Below, piece after piece: positions 18,807-26,519 of a DNA stretch of 64,000 bases. The notes beneath the pieces were generated by a model. That model did not search any database and was not told the origin of the DNA. It saw only the letters and a program-made list of their open reading frames with translations. Origin of the DNA: Delftia tsuruhatensis NBRC 16741 (GTDB taxonomy: Bacteria > Pseudomonadota > Gammaproteobacteria > Burkholderiales > Burkholderiaceae_C); NCBI RefSeq assembly GCF_001571325.1, contig NZ_BCTO01000010.1, forward strand, positions 248,001-312,000, in the 5' to 3' direction. Each line of letters starts with the position of its first letter. Position 1 is the stretch's first letter. The translations under genes were made by a program, and so were the position numbers.

Positions 18807-20087
18807 CTACCCGGACACCCTGCCGGCCAAGCTGTATAGCGGCTCAAGGACCCACTCGTAGAGGCGGCGAGATTCTTGAAGAATGTCGGCTTCAAGCAGC
18901 ATGCCGCTCTGCAGCGCCTGTTGCCTTCCGTATGCGGTGACAGCTTGGTTATCCAGCCTGACGCGCAATCGATACAGCGGCTCCCGCGTTTCACCTGCAC
19001 CCTGGAATAGGTTGGCCGCGCTGGATAGTTCGAAGGGCGAAATGCTGGTACGAGATACGGAGACCAATTCACCCCGATAGATCCCGAATTTCTGATATGG
19101 GTAGGCTTGGTAGCGAACATTCACGGGATCGCCTGGCTGGACAAAGCCTACGGCCTTGCTTGGTGCGTAGAGCTCGGCCTCAAGATGAGAGCCCGTGGGG
19201 ATGATGAGCAACAGGGGAAAGCGGGCATCGACGCTATGACCGGCTTCCGCGAGCACCGCGGTTGCCACGCCTGCCTCGGGGGCGGTAATGATGAATGCCC
19301 GCCGCGCCTCGCTCTCGGTGAGTTCCTGGGCAAGCGCTGAAAGTTGCCGGTCGATCTGCGCCAGCTGATTCGTCTGGCGGCTATCCAGCCCCGACAACTC
19401 GTTGGTTCGTTCCACCAACTGTTGCTCCAAGGAGGTGCGTTCGCGCCGCAGGCGCTGAAGCACCTGTACCTGGCCCAGTTGCTCCGACTGGCGCTGCTGG
19501 AATTGATCCTGCGAGATATAGCCCTTGTCCAGCAATCCTTGGTATCGCTGGATGGCATTGTCGGCCAACGCCAGTAGATGCTGCTGGCTGTTGAGCTGCT
19601 CTGCCAGCACAGCCAGTTCCTCGTGAAGGCTGGTGATCTTTCTGGTCAAGGTGTGGCGCTCATCAGCATGCAACTGCCGGGATTTTTTCTGCTCACCCCG
19701 CAGCGATTCGCGTCTGTGCGCCAGGTTCTGGCTGATGCTGGCCAAGACCGCGCCGGTATCCTCCCCATATCGTTCGCTGGAGATCTTGTAGAGAACAGCG
19801 CCCTTTTCAACCAGCTGCCCTTCCTGCACAAGCTTCTCCAGCACGACCCCCGGTTGTTGCGAAACGACCCTGATCTGGCCTGCCGCCGGCAGCAAGTGGC
19901 CTTGGACCGTCGCCCGCTTGGTATAAGTGGCGAAGAGCAGCACTCCCGCGATCAAGGCGGCGACGGCCATGGAAAGCAGCGTCAAGATCGAAAAAGACAA
20001 CGGACGTACCATGACGATATGACCAAGCCATTGCATCTCCTTCGAAGCCAAAGCCTCACGCCTGAACAGAAACACCTGAAAGTCCAC
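18807..20087 (-). CDS. HlyD/CvaA-type membrane fusion protein
   Basis: 426 residues from a GTG start. The upstream residues 'FRREALASKEMQWLGHIVMVRPLSF' match the N-terminus of CvaA-like adaptors, which supports GTG over the internal ATG at 20036. One membrane helix (about 33-54), a lipoyl/barrel half ('ATVQGHLLPAAGQIRVVSQQPGVVLEKLVQEGQLVEKGAVLY'), a long coiled coil (about 115-265) and the second barrel half ('IITAPEAGVATAVLAEAGHSV') complete the fold. It bridges the C39 ABC exporter and the TolC-type channel. It begins 11 bp after the microcin precursor gene. Confidence 0.92.
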   Translation of the reverse strand: MDFQVFLFRREALASKEMQWLGHIVMVRPLSFSILTLLSMAVAALIAGVLLFATYTKRATVQGHLLPAAGQIRVVSQQPGVVLEKLVQEGQLVEKGAVLYKISSERYGEDTGAVLASISQNLAHRRESLRGEQKKSRQLHADERHTLTRKITSLHEELAVLAEQLNSQQHLLALADNAIQRYQGLLDKGYISQDQFQQRQSEQLGQVQVLQRLRRERTSLEQQLVERTNELSGLDSRQTNQLAQIDRQLSALAQELTESEARRAFIITAPEAGVATAVLAEAGHSVDARFPLLLIIPTGSHLEAELYAPSKAVGFVQPGDPVNVRYQAYPYQKFGIYRGELVSVSRTSISPFELSSAANLFQGAGETREPLYRLRVRLDNQAVTAYGRQQALQSGMLLEADILQESRRLYEWVLEPLYSLAGRVSG

Positions 20088-20098
20088 CTCGTTAACGA

Positions 20099-20434
20099 CT
20101 ATTTTTGATAGTTGCTGCCGTCTTGGTAATTGGCTCCTGATTTATCATCGCCCCCGCCCAGCTTCCCTCCTGCCCAATTACCGATAGCACCGCCTGTTAC
20201 GGCACCTAAGCCGCCGCCTGCCCATCGGCCTACGACCACACCGGCGGCGGCCCCGCCGGGCCCGCCAAGGCCGGCGCCAATAGCGCCTCCTACCCATCCC
20301 CCGACAATCTGGCCAGTTAGATGTCCACCCCATGCCCCCGCGACAGCGCCACCGCCACCAGCTAATTGAGCGCCATCGTCAGAACTAAGACCACCCCCAA
20401 CCAATTCCAATTCAACGACAGTAAGGTTACGCAT
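20099..20434 (-). CDS. Putative class II microcin precursor with double-glycine leader
   Basis: 111 residues. The leader MRNLTVVELELVGGG aligns position by position with the 15-residue microcin V leader type (M-R-x-L-T-x-x-E-L-x-x-V-x-G-G), so cleavage after Gly15 is predicted, leaving a mature peptide of 96 residues. The core is extremely Gly/Ala-rich with repeated GxxxG patterns, consistent with membrane insertion. The hydrophilic tail ends 'GANYQDGSNYQK'. There is no cysteine and no Ser-rich C-terminus, which argues against a siderophore-linked class IIb microcin. A strong ribosome site (AGGAGGA) lies in the last codons of the upstream immunity-like gene, 2 bp away. Antibacterial activity is inferred. 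Confidence 0.85.
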   Translation of the reverse strand: MRNLTVVELELVGGGLSSDDGAQLAGGGGAVAGAWGGHLTGQIVGGWVGGAIGAGLGGPGGAAAGVVVGRWAGGGLGAVTGGAIGNWAGGKLGGGDDKSGANYQDGSNYQK

Positions 20435-20436
20435 TT

Positions 20437-20892
20437 TTATTTCCTCCTAGACTTTATTGCGGCCAAAAAAAACTCAACCTCTGCTGCAATAATAATGAAC
20501 GAAATCACTGCCGCCGAGATGAGTGGAGGTGAAGTGAATTTCAGCAGAATTACTGCAAAGCAAAAAACAATAACCACTAAAACCAACACTACGGCTTTCT
20601 TGAAGGTGCTAAGAGAGCCTGTTCCTGAATATTCTTTTAGATATTCTTGCAAATGATCTTCCGGATACTTCTTTAGGGACTCCATGCATTTAATCGATTC
20701 GTTGACCATTCTCACGGAGAACATCACGACGCAAAATGCCAGAACCAAATCTATTCTGAATAGCCAGTCATTGGGGAAAGACAGTTTTTCGTGGAATAAA
20801 ACGAACATCGATGCCAATGCAAAGCTGGCGCCGGTGCCGGTACTGGATACTCTTAACAGAAGATTTCCGTCGAGTTCCGGTAGTTTTTTCAT
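20437..20892 (-). CDS. Putative microcin immunity membrane protein
   Basis: 151 residues with about four hydrophobic segments ('FALASMFVLF', 'DLVLAFCVVMFSV', 'VVLVLVVIVFCFAVILL', 'LISAAVISFIIIAAEVEFFL') and a basic C-terminus 'KSRRK'. I do not recognise a family. It is placed directly ahead of the precursor gene, and its last codons carry the precursor's ribosome binding site, the same arrangement as cvi-cvaC in microcin V. That position and the membrane topology are the basis for calling it immunity. Codon use is A/T-rich compared with the chromosome. Confidence 0.65.
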   Translation of the reverse strand: MKKLPELDGNLLLRVSSTGTGASFALASMFVLFHEKLSFPNDWLFRIDLVLAFCVVMFSVRMVNESIKCMESLKKYPEDHLQEYLKEYSGTGSLSTFKKAVVLVLVVIVFCFAVILLKFTSPPLISAAVISFIIIAAEVEFFLAAIKSRRK

Positions 20893-20916
20893 GTGATACC
20901 TTTCGTTTGGTGAACG

Positions 20917-22068
20917 CTAGACCCATGGCTCCAAGATATCTTGGCGACACAGCTCTGTAATCAATGCTCGAATTTTATTCAGATCGATCTCTGGATGCTC
21001 TTTCAACAATTCCGAGACTTTAGTACCTGGCGATCGTGCGATGCGCCGCATCAGCTGCATTCCGATGCTATCAAGATTTACCTTCACCCCATTGGCGATG
21101 ATGTATGCCTCTTCCAAGCCGTGAAGATTGTTCATGGCAACTCGGAGTTTTTGATCATCTGATACGACGTGGACTGCGGGATTGCCAAGAATATCTATTG
21201 CCAACGAAGAATTCAGTCGAAGATCTGAATAAAACTTATCCTGAAATCGGCGGTAATTTATCGGGTTGGCGATAAACTCTGAAAAATAATCCGCCAGTAA
21301 CTGAATTGTGTCTTGGCTCTGATTCCAGGTTCCAAGAGCCTTGCGGGCAGATAGAAAATGCTGCGACTCATCAACTGCCCATGACAAATATTCGATAGCA
21401 AACGGGGGAAATGTACCGAAGGCAAGGTGAAAGGTTGCTTCACCCAATGGCAAAGGGTTGTGCCACCATCCTCTGGGTAGATAGAAAACATCGCCCGGCT
21501 CTAGAACGAAGTCCATATAGACGTCCTCCGGCTTGGGGTAGGCATGCTCGTAATCCTTGCTCTGCTGTGTATGGAGCGGGCACTCGAAGGTCGGTCGATA
21601 AACAAGCCAACGCTTGCGCCCAAGCAATTGAACTGCAAAGACATCTCGGGTGTCCCAATGCGCGCGAAACGAATCCCGGTTGCCGAACGCCGCATATGCG
21701 CTGGATACCACCTGCTGCCCGGTGAAGGTGCCGATTTGCCTGGCCAGCGCATCCACCATCGAATCACCTTTGATCTGGTTGGCGATCAGCGTTGCGCCAT
21801 TGCGCATGAATTCGTACACGGCGGGCTTGATGAGGCGGTGACGCAAGACGCCCACATCCAGATAGCTTTCGACGTACTTTCCCTTTGGAACGATGCCATC
21901 GAATGCAAGCTTGAATGCATCTGCGAGCACATCACATCGTTCGAAGATCTGATTGGCTTGGCGCCAAGTGACGCCGCTCGCATTGCAGCCACCTCTTATC
22001 AAGAGAGGCTCTCTTTCAGAGAGGTTTCCGGTGAATTTCTCAGGAGGAATCTTGAAATCTATAATCAT
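20917..22068 (-). CDS. JmjC/cupin-type 2-oxoglutarate oxygenase
   Basis: 383 residues. The JmjC (cupin_4) core shows iron ligands His137 and Asp139 in 'RAHWDTRDVFAVQLLGRKRW' and His203 in 'GDVFYLPRGWWHNPL', the full HxD...H triad. 'LLGRKRWLVYRP' is shared with ribosomal-oxygenase (RoxA/YcfD-like) proteins, and the C-terminal 60 residues look like the winged-helix segment seen there. Such enzymes hydroxylate protein side chains using Fe(II), O2 and 2-oxoglutarate. It sits between two microcin-type genes, 24 bp before the immunity-like gene, so modification of the peptides is an attractive inference. It could alternatively act on a self target for protection. Confidence 0.82.
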   Translation of the reverse strand: MIIDFKIPPEKFTGNLSEREPLLIRGGCNASGVTWRQANQIFERCDVLADAFKLAFDGIVPKGKYVESYLDVGVLRHRLIKPAVYEFMRNGATLIANQIKGDSMVDALARQIGTFTGQQVVSSAYAAFGNRDSFRAHWDTRDVFAVQLLGRKRWLVYRPTFECPLHTQQSKDYEHAYPKPEDVYMDFVLEPGDVFYLPRGWWHNPLPLGEATFHLAFGTFPPFAIEYLSWAVDESQHFLSARKALGTWNQSQDTIQLLADYFSEFIANPINYRRFQDKFYSDLRLNSSLAIDILGNPAVHVVSDDQKLRVAMNNLHGLEEAYIIANGVKVNLDSIGMQLMRRIARSPGTKVSELLKEHPEIDLNKIRALITELCRQDILEPWV

Positions 22069-22071
22069 ATA

Positions 22072-22281
22072 TTAATCGAGAAAATATTTGTATTGCATAC
22101 ATGTCCAGTATTCTTCACGGAAATATGAAAGATATATGCGCCTTATTATTCCGCTTATAATAGCGGCTAGCACCATGAGAAGCGCATGCTCAATACAGTC
22201 CAGTCTTCTTTCTAATTTCCCAGAGACTAATCGCTTCGCTATAGTGTAGCCTCCAAAAACAATTATCGTTGTAGGAGTCAT
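22072..22281 (-). CDS. Small hydrophobic peptide, possibly a remnant second immunity protein
   Basis: 69 residues with two hydrophobic stretches ('TPTTIIVFGGYTIAKRL' and 'ALLMVLAAIISGIIRRIYL') separated by a charged segment. It ends 3 bp before the JmjC gene and starts 125 bp after the frameshifted microcin gene. The ribosome site is weak. No family is recognised. By position it could be the immunity protein of the broken microcin, intact or truncated. Confidence 0.45.
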   Translation of the reverse strand: MTPTTIIVFGGYTIAKRLVSGKLERRLDCIEHALLMVLAAIISGIIRRIYLSYFREEYWTCMQYKYFLD

Positions 22282-22406
22282 GGCGATAAATTACTTCGAA
22301 TCCGCAGTGCTCCATGGTCCCCACTGTAGCCCCGGAAAATCACATGAATCTTTTGGTGGACTATTAATGTGTATGCGGTATTTAGTATCAGGTATTGATG
22401 GAGTTG

Positions 22407-22733
22407 CTAGTTATAGTTTGTGCCATCTTTGTTGTAATCACTTCCATCCTGACTGCCATAATCTCTATTCATCAATCCGTTGTCTAGGTCTGTGTTAAAC
22501 CACTAAAGTGGGAAGCAATATTCCGCTCGCTACAGTGTTTGGTTGCATAAGCGCACCGGTAATTGCTCCGGCGCCTACAGCGGTAAAAAAATCCCGTCCA
22601 AGATCCTCCGGATTCTTCACCTGCGGTATTGTCAACGTAGGTTGCACCTCCTGATATTCCTCCGACGATGGCGCTTGGTACCCCTTGTCCCCCCATGAAC
22701 AAGCTCTAGATCTTTAACAAATAACTCTCTCAT
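22407..22733 (-). pseudogene. Frameshifted second microcin precursor gene
   Basis: A good ribosome site (GGAG) precedes ATG at 22733 and the leader MRELFVKDLELVHGG, a textbook 15-residue double-glycine leader. As written, the frame ends at 22632 after 33 codons. Removing one base from the six-C run at 22689-22694, one from the seven-A run at 22585-22591 and one at 22497-22501 (plus-strand coordinates) restores a single 107-residue frame ending at 22407. The restored protein is Gly/Ala-rich in the middle ('SAIVGGISGGATYVDNTAG', 'TAVGAGAITGALMQPNTVAS') and has a tail ending 'DYNKDGTNYN' that resembles the intact microcin. It is either a decaying gene or homopolymer sequencing error. Confidence 0.72.
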
Positions 22734-23149
22734 TAGGTCGTCTCCATGACTTGGTAGATAAAAAATAAATCTCCGACGAAACTTCGAGAAGCACTGATTA
22801 GCACTTGGTTGAAGGATTTCACATAATCGAATCGTCTGATTGACGGAATGCTACGAATCCGAAAAAAACCGCATATATTGAGCGATGGCGCCATTTTCTG
22901 AGGAGAGTTCGGATATTTCCTTCACAGACCTTCCCCGTTGCTGCGATCAAGACCCGCGTGTCATTCTGAAATTAGAGAGCGTAAACCGCATTCCATGCGG
23001 CATTGACGGTAAGTGCATTGCATTCTTATCAAAAGAAGATTGCTGGTCAACGATTTTTATTAGAGCGAGCTAAAAATCAGATTTATCCTATAGTGTGTTG
23101 TGAATTTGTTTTAGACGTAACCATTAGATCTGGCTTTGGCTCGATGGGG
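22734..23149. other. A/T-rich intergenic region upstream of the microcin operon
   Basis: About 415 bp with much lower G+C than the window average. I see no convincing gene on either strand. It must contain the promoter of the minus-strand microcin operon unless transcription starts at internal sites, but no confident -35/-10 pair or Fur-box-like palindrome could be assigned by eye. Confidence 0.5.
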
Positions 23150-23707
23150 GCTGCCTTGAGGGAATGGTGTCTAACCTGCACGCCTTCATCCGTATTGCCC
23201 AAGGCGCTAAGGCCAACCAGTGCCTTGATGATGGATGGACGCGCATTGCAGTCGAGTTGCGACGGCGGTCCGTGTGTTGGCTATGACAGCCAAAATGCAA
23301 GCGCGGCTGCAAGCTCCATATGGCAATGGATATCTTGAGCCTTCTGCTTGCCGTGCAAGTCACACCAGCCGATGAACAAGAGCGAGCCCATGTGCGAACG
23401 CTGTGCAAGCAAGTGCAACAGGCCACGGGCCATTCGGTGGAACTGGCTTGGCATACGGGCGAGCAGGCACGCCAAGCAGCCCAGGACAACGGGATTGTTC
23501 TACAGAGAGTCAATCTGCCCGAAGCGAAGAAGGGCTTCGTGCCGTTGCCCAAGCGGAGGATGTTGGTACGCAGCTTCGAGTGACCGGTTAGATTTCGCCG
23601 TCTGTCGCGGGACTATGAGCGGCTACCGCAGGTGCTGAGTGGCTTGCACTTTCTGGTTTTTGCAGCGCTCATGCTGCCGGGGGGGCAGCTCAGGCATTGG
23701 CTTGGAC
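23150..23707 (+). pseudogene. IS5-type transposase remnant
   Basis: The C-terminal half of a DDE transposase is readable only with repairs. An upstream piece contains 'SALMMDGRALQSS...GYDS'. After a frameshift near 23290 the frame reads 'KLHMAMDILSLLLAVQVTPADEQERAHV', then 'LPEAKKGFVPLPKRRMLVRSFE', an in-frame TGA at 23582-23584, and continues 'RFRRLSRDYERLPQVLSGLHF'. The segment that normally carries 'YVDQGYTGE' is shortened to 'AWHTGEQ', so a catalytic Asp is missing. No terminal inverted repeats were found. It lies directly beside the 3' end of recJ and marks the right edge of the microcin island. Confidence 0.75.
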
Positions 23708-23725
23708 TAAAAGTACATAACGGGT

Positions 23726-25444
23726 CTAGGAAACGTCCGAATGAACGCCCTCGATCAGGAATTGCACCTTGCGCTCTCCGCGCCATTCATTGATGTCCAT
23801 GCGAAATGCAATGCAGGCCGATGACGGCAGCGGGTCGGTATGGCCGAACCAGATGCCGTCCACGGTTTCGCCCTGATGGCGCAATTGCAGTTTCAGGTGC
23901 TTTTCCCCGACCAGGCGCTGTGACAGCACTTCCAGCTGTTCACTGAAGGTGGGAGGCGCAAAGCCCTGGCCCCAGACCGCGAGATTGAGCTGCTCGACCA
24001 TTTCCGGCTTGCGGAAATCCGGGTCCAGAGGCCCGTCGGTTTCTATGCGCCGCGTCAGCGTGGCCGCGTCCAGCCATTCCTGGGCCACCTGGGCCAGGGC
24101 CTTCTCGAACACGGCGAATCCGGCTTCGGCAATGGTGCAGCCGGCCGCCATGGCGTGGCCGCCGAAGCGCAGCAGCAGGCCAGGGTGGCGCTTGGATACC
24201 AGGTCCAGCGCGTCGCGCAGGTGAAAGCCGGGAATGGAGCGGCCCGAGCCCTTGAGTTCATGCTCGTGCCCCGGCGCGCCGCTGGCTGCGAAGACGAAGC
24301 TGGGCCGGTGCATGCGGTCCTTGATGCGCGAGGCCACGATGCCGACCACGCCTTCGTGGAAATCGGGGTCGAACACGCTGATGGCCGCCGGCGGCGTCAT
24401 GCCGTCCGTGCACAGGCCCTCGGCCATGAGCAGGGCCTGCTCGCGCATGCCGCCTTCCAGCTCGCGGCGCTCGCGGTTGATGGCGTCCAGCATCTGGGCC
24501 AGGTTGGCGGCGCGGCCCGCATCGTCTGTGGTCAGGCACTCGATGCCGATGGTCATGTCGGACAGCCGGCCTGCTGCATTGATGCGCGGGCCCAGGGCAA
24601 AGCCGAAGTCGAACGTGGTGGCCGCAAAGGCCTTGCGGCCGGCCGCGTCGAACAAGGCCTGCAGGCCCGGCTGCATCTGGCCCCGGCGTATCTGCTTGAG
24701 GCCCAGGGCGACCAGGCGGCGGTTGTTGGCGTCCAGCCGGACCACGTCGGCCACCGTGCCCAGGGCGACCAGGGGCAGCAGGGCCTCCAGCCGGGGTTGG
24801 CTGGCCTTGTCGAAGCGGCTGCGCGCGCGCAGTTCGGCTCGCAGGGCCAGCAGCACGTAGAACATCACGCCGACACCGGCCATGGACTTGCTCTCGAAGC
24901 TGCAGCCGGGCTGGTTGGGGTTGACGATGGCATCGGCCAGCGGCAGGTGGTTGCCGGGCAGGTGGTGGTCGGTGACGACCACCTGCAGGCCCAGGGACTT
25001 GGCCTCGGCCACGCCTTCGACGCTGGCAATGCCGTTGTCCACGGTGACCATCACGTCGGCGCCGGTTTCCTTGACACGGCGCGCGATGGGGGGTGTCAGG
25101 CCGTAGCCGTCCACCACGCGGTCGGGCACCAGGTAGCTGACCTCGGTCGCGCCCAGCATGCGCAGGCCGCGCCAGCCCACGGCGCAGGCGGTGGCGCCGT
25201 CGCAGTCGTAGTCGGCCACGATGCACAGGCGCAGGCCGCGCTCTATGGCATCGGCCAGCAGCCGCACGGCGGCGTCCATGCCCAGCAGGCCCGAGGGGGC
25301 CAGCAGGCGCGCGGGCGTGTCGTCCAGTTCGTCGGCGGAGCACACGCCGCGTGCGGCGTAGAGCTGGGCCAGCAGCGGGTGGACACCGGCCTGGCGCAGT
25401 GCCCAGGCCTGCTGCGCAGGGATCTCGCGGGGAATGATTTTCAT
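23726..25444 (-). CDS. recJ: Single-stranded-DNA-specific exonuclease RecJ
   Basis: 572 residues, full length for RecJ. The DHH phosphoesterase motifs are present: 'IVADYDCDGATA' (Asp78, Asp80, Asp82), 'VTVDNGI', the 'TDHH' motif (159-161) and the DHHA1-type 'RFGGHAMAAGCTI'. RecJ degrades single-stranded DNA 5'-to-3' in RecF-pathway recombination, base excision and mismatch repair. The rpfE-like gene starts 10 bp upstream on the same strand and is probably cotranscribed. The microcin island begins right after its stop codon. Confidence 0.95.
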   Translation of the reverse strand: MKIIPREIPAQQAWALRQAGVHPLLAQLYAARGVCSADELDDTPARLLAPSGLLGMDAAVRLLADAIERGLRLCIVADYDCDGATACAVGWRGLRMLGATEVSYLVPDRVVDGYGLTPPIARRVKETGADVMVTVDNGIASVEGVAEAKSLGLQVVVTDHHLPGNHLPLADAIVNPNQPGCSFESKSMAGVGVMFYVLLALRAELRARSRFDKASQPRLEALLPLVALGTVADVVRLDANNRRLVALGLKQIRRGQMQPGLQALFDAAGRKAFAATTFDFGFALGPRINAAGRLSDMTIGIECLTTDDAGRAANLAQMLDAINRERRELEGGMREQALLMAEGLCTDGMTPPAAISVFDPDFHEGVVGIVASRIKDRMHRPSFVFAASGAPGHEHELKGSGRSIPGFHLRDALDLVSKRHPGLLLRFGGHAMAAGCTIAEAGFAVFEKALAQVAQEWLDAATLTRRIETDGPLDPDFRKPEMVEQLNLAVWGQGFAPPTFSEQLEVLSQRLVGEKHLKLQLRHQGETVDGIWFGHTDPLPSSACIAFRMDINEWRGERKVQFLIEGVHSDVS

Positions 25445-25454
25445 GGGCAGTGTG

Positions 25455-26453
25455 TCAGAGCATGCGGCCCAGGTCGGGCAGGGCGCGGGGGCCGAAAAGG
25501 CCCGTCAGCCTGTCCAGCCAGCGCGGCGGGCGGCTGCTCCATGCGATGGCATGGCGTTCGCCGCACAGCGTCAGCGTGAGCGGGTGGCCTGCGCGCACGC
25601 GCTCCAGCAGGCGGGCGATGAGCCCGGCGTCCAGCGCCTTCCAGGCCTCGCGCCACGCAGCGGGGTTGCCCTGCAGGGCTGCGGCGTGAAGGTCGTCCAG
25701 GCATTGCACGGCGGCCTTGGCGCCGGTGGCCGTGCCGGGCTGCAGGCGCCCGGCGCCGTGGACCCAGAAGGCGTTGATGGGCACCTGGCCGCGCGCGGCG
25801 CGGGCGTCGTTGAAGACATGGGTGTAGAGCAGCATCTGCACCTCGCTTTGCAGGCGGTGCAGGGCGCGCGCCTGCTGCGCATCGGGCAGCCAGGGCCGCA
25901 CGTCGCGGCCGATGACGCGGTCCATGGAGGCCGTGGCCAGGTCATCGAACAGCGCACCGCGCGCCAGCCAGCGCTGCGGCTGCTGGTACTCCAGCACGAT
26001 GCCGTCGTCGGCGAACCAGGGCGCCAGCAGGGCCAGCAGCTGGCGGGATTCCTCATCGCTGAGGGGTGTGGTGGCGGGATCGCTCTGGTGCACCTGGTCT
26101 GCGCCTATGTGCCAGTGGCAGGGCGTGACATAGGCGCAGGCCTGTGCCGTCTCACCGGCCTGCCAGGCGGCCCAGGCAATCAGGCCCGGTGTATCGGGCA
26201 GGCCCAGCGAGTGCGCCAGGGCGCGTTCGTGGGGGGGAGAAAAATCCATCTCCGTGCCGGTCTGTGCGGGCGCGGGCTGCATCAGCGCCAGCAGCGATTG
26301 GAGATGGGGCAGCTCCAGGCCGCCCCAGACGGCCGCGACGGCAGCGTCATCCGCCGCATCCGAGGACGGACCGCCGGCATAGGGAATGATCCATTCGGTC
26401 GTTTCCTCCAGCGGGGCTTGGGTGGAGGACACCAGGGGCGCAGTCAAAAGCAT
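25455..26453 (-). CDS. RpfE-like conserved protein (phosphoglycerate-mutase-related)
   Basis: 332 residues without signal peptide or membrane helix. It begins with 'EWIIPYAGG' and contains 'ACAYVTPCHWHIGADQVHQSD', typical of the COG4255 group that includes Xanthomonas RpfE. These are distant relatives of cofactor-independent phosphoglycerate mutase that lack an obvious active site. In Xanthomonas and many betaproteobacteria the gene neighbours recJ, as it does here (10 bp). Its biochemical role is not known. Confidence 0.7.
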   Translation of the reverse strand: MLLTAPLVSSTQAPLEETTEWIIPYAGGPSSDAADDAAVAAVWGGLELPHLQSLLALMQPAPAQTGTEMDFSPPHERALAHSLGLPDTPGLIAWAAWQAGETAQACAYVTPCHWHIGADQVHQSDPATTPLSDEESRQLLALLAPWFADDGIVLEYQQPQRWLARGALFDDLATASMDRVIGRDVRPWLPDAQQARALHRLQSEVQMLLYTHVFNDARAARGQVPINAFWVHGAGRLQPGTATGAKAAVQCLDDLHAAALQGNPAAWREAWKALDAGLIARLLERVRAGHPLTLTLCGERHAIAWSSRPPRWLDRLTGLFGPRALPDLGRML

Positions 26454-26519
26454 GGCCGCTATTGTCGGGCATGGGTTGCCGCAATGCCGGCGCCTTCGTT
26501 TTTCCCCTTGGAGCGCGGT

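Noticed and set aside
20130-20369. Proline-rich plus-strand frame opposite the microcin gene
   Set aside because: The Pro/Ala pattern is the complement of Gly codons in the microcin; there is no ribosome site or family.
20099-20434. Class IIb siderophore-microcin identity for the precursor
   Set aside because: The Ser-rich C-terminus and the glucosyltransferase or esterase genes needed for siderophore attachment are absent.
22280-22498. Plus-strand 72-codon frame with Cys/His residues
   Set aside because: It is antisense to the tail of the frameshifted microcin gene and lacks a ribosome binding site; the minus-strand reading explains the region better.
22484-22702. Minus-strand 72-codon frame beginning MFMGGQGVPS as an independent bacteriocin
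   Set aside because: The frame starts inside the leader of the ATG at 22733 and is explained as the +1 shifted part of that precursor; alone it lacks a leader and a ribosome site.
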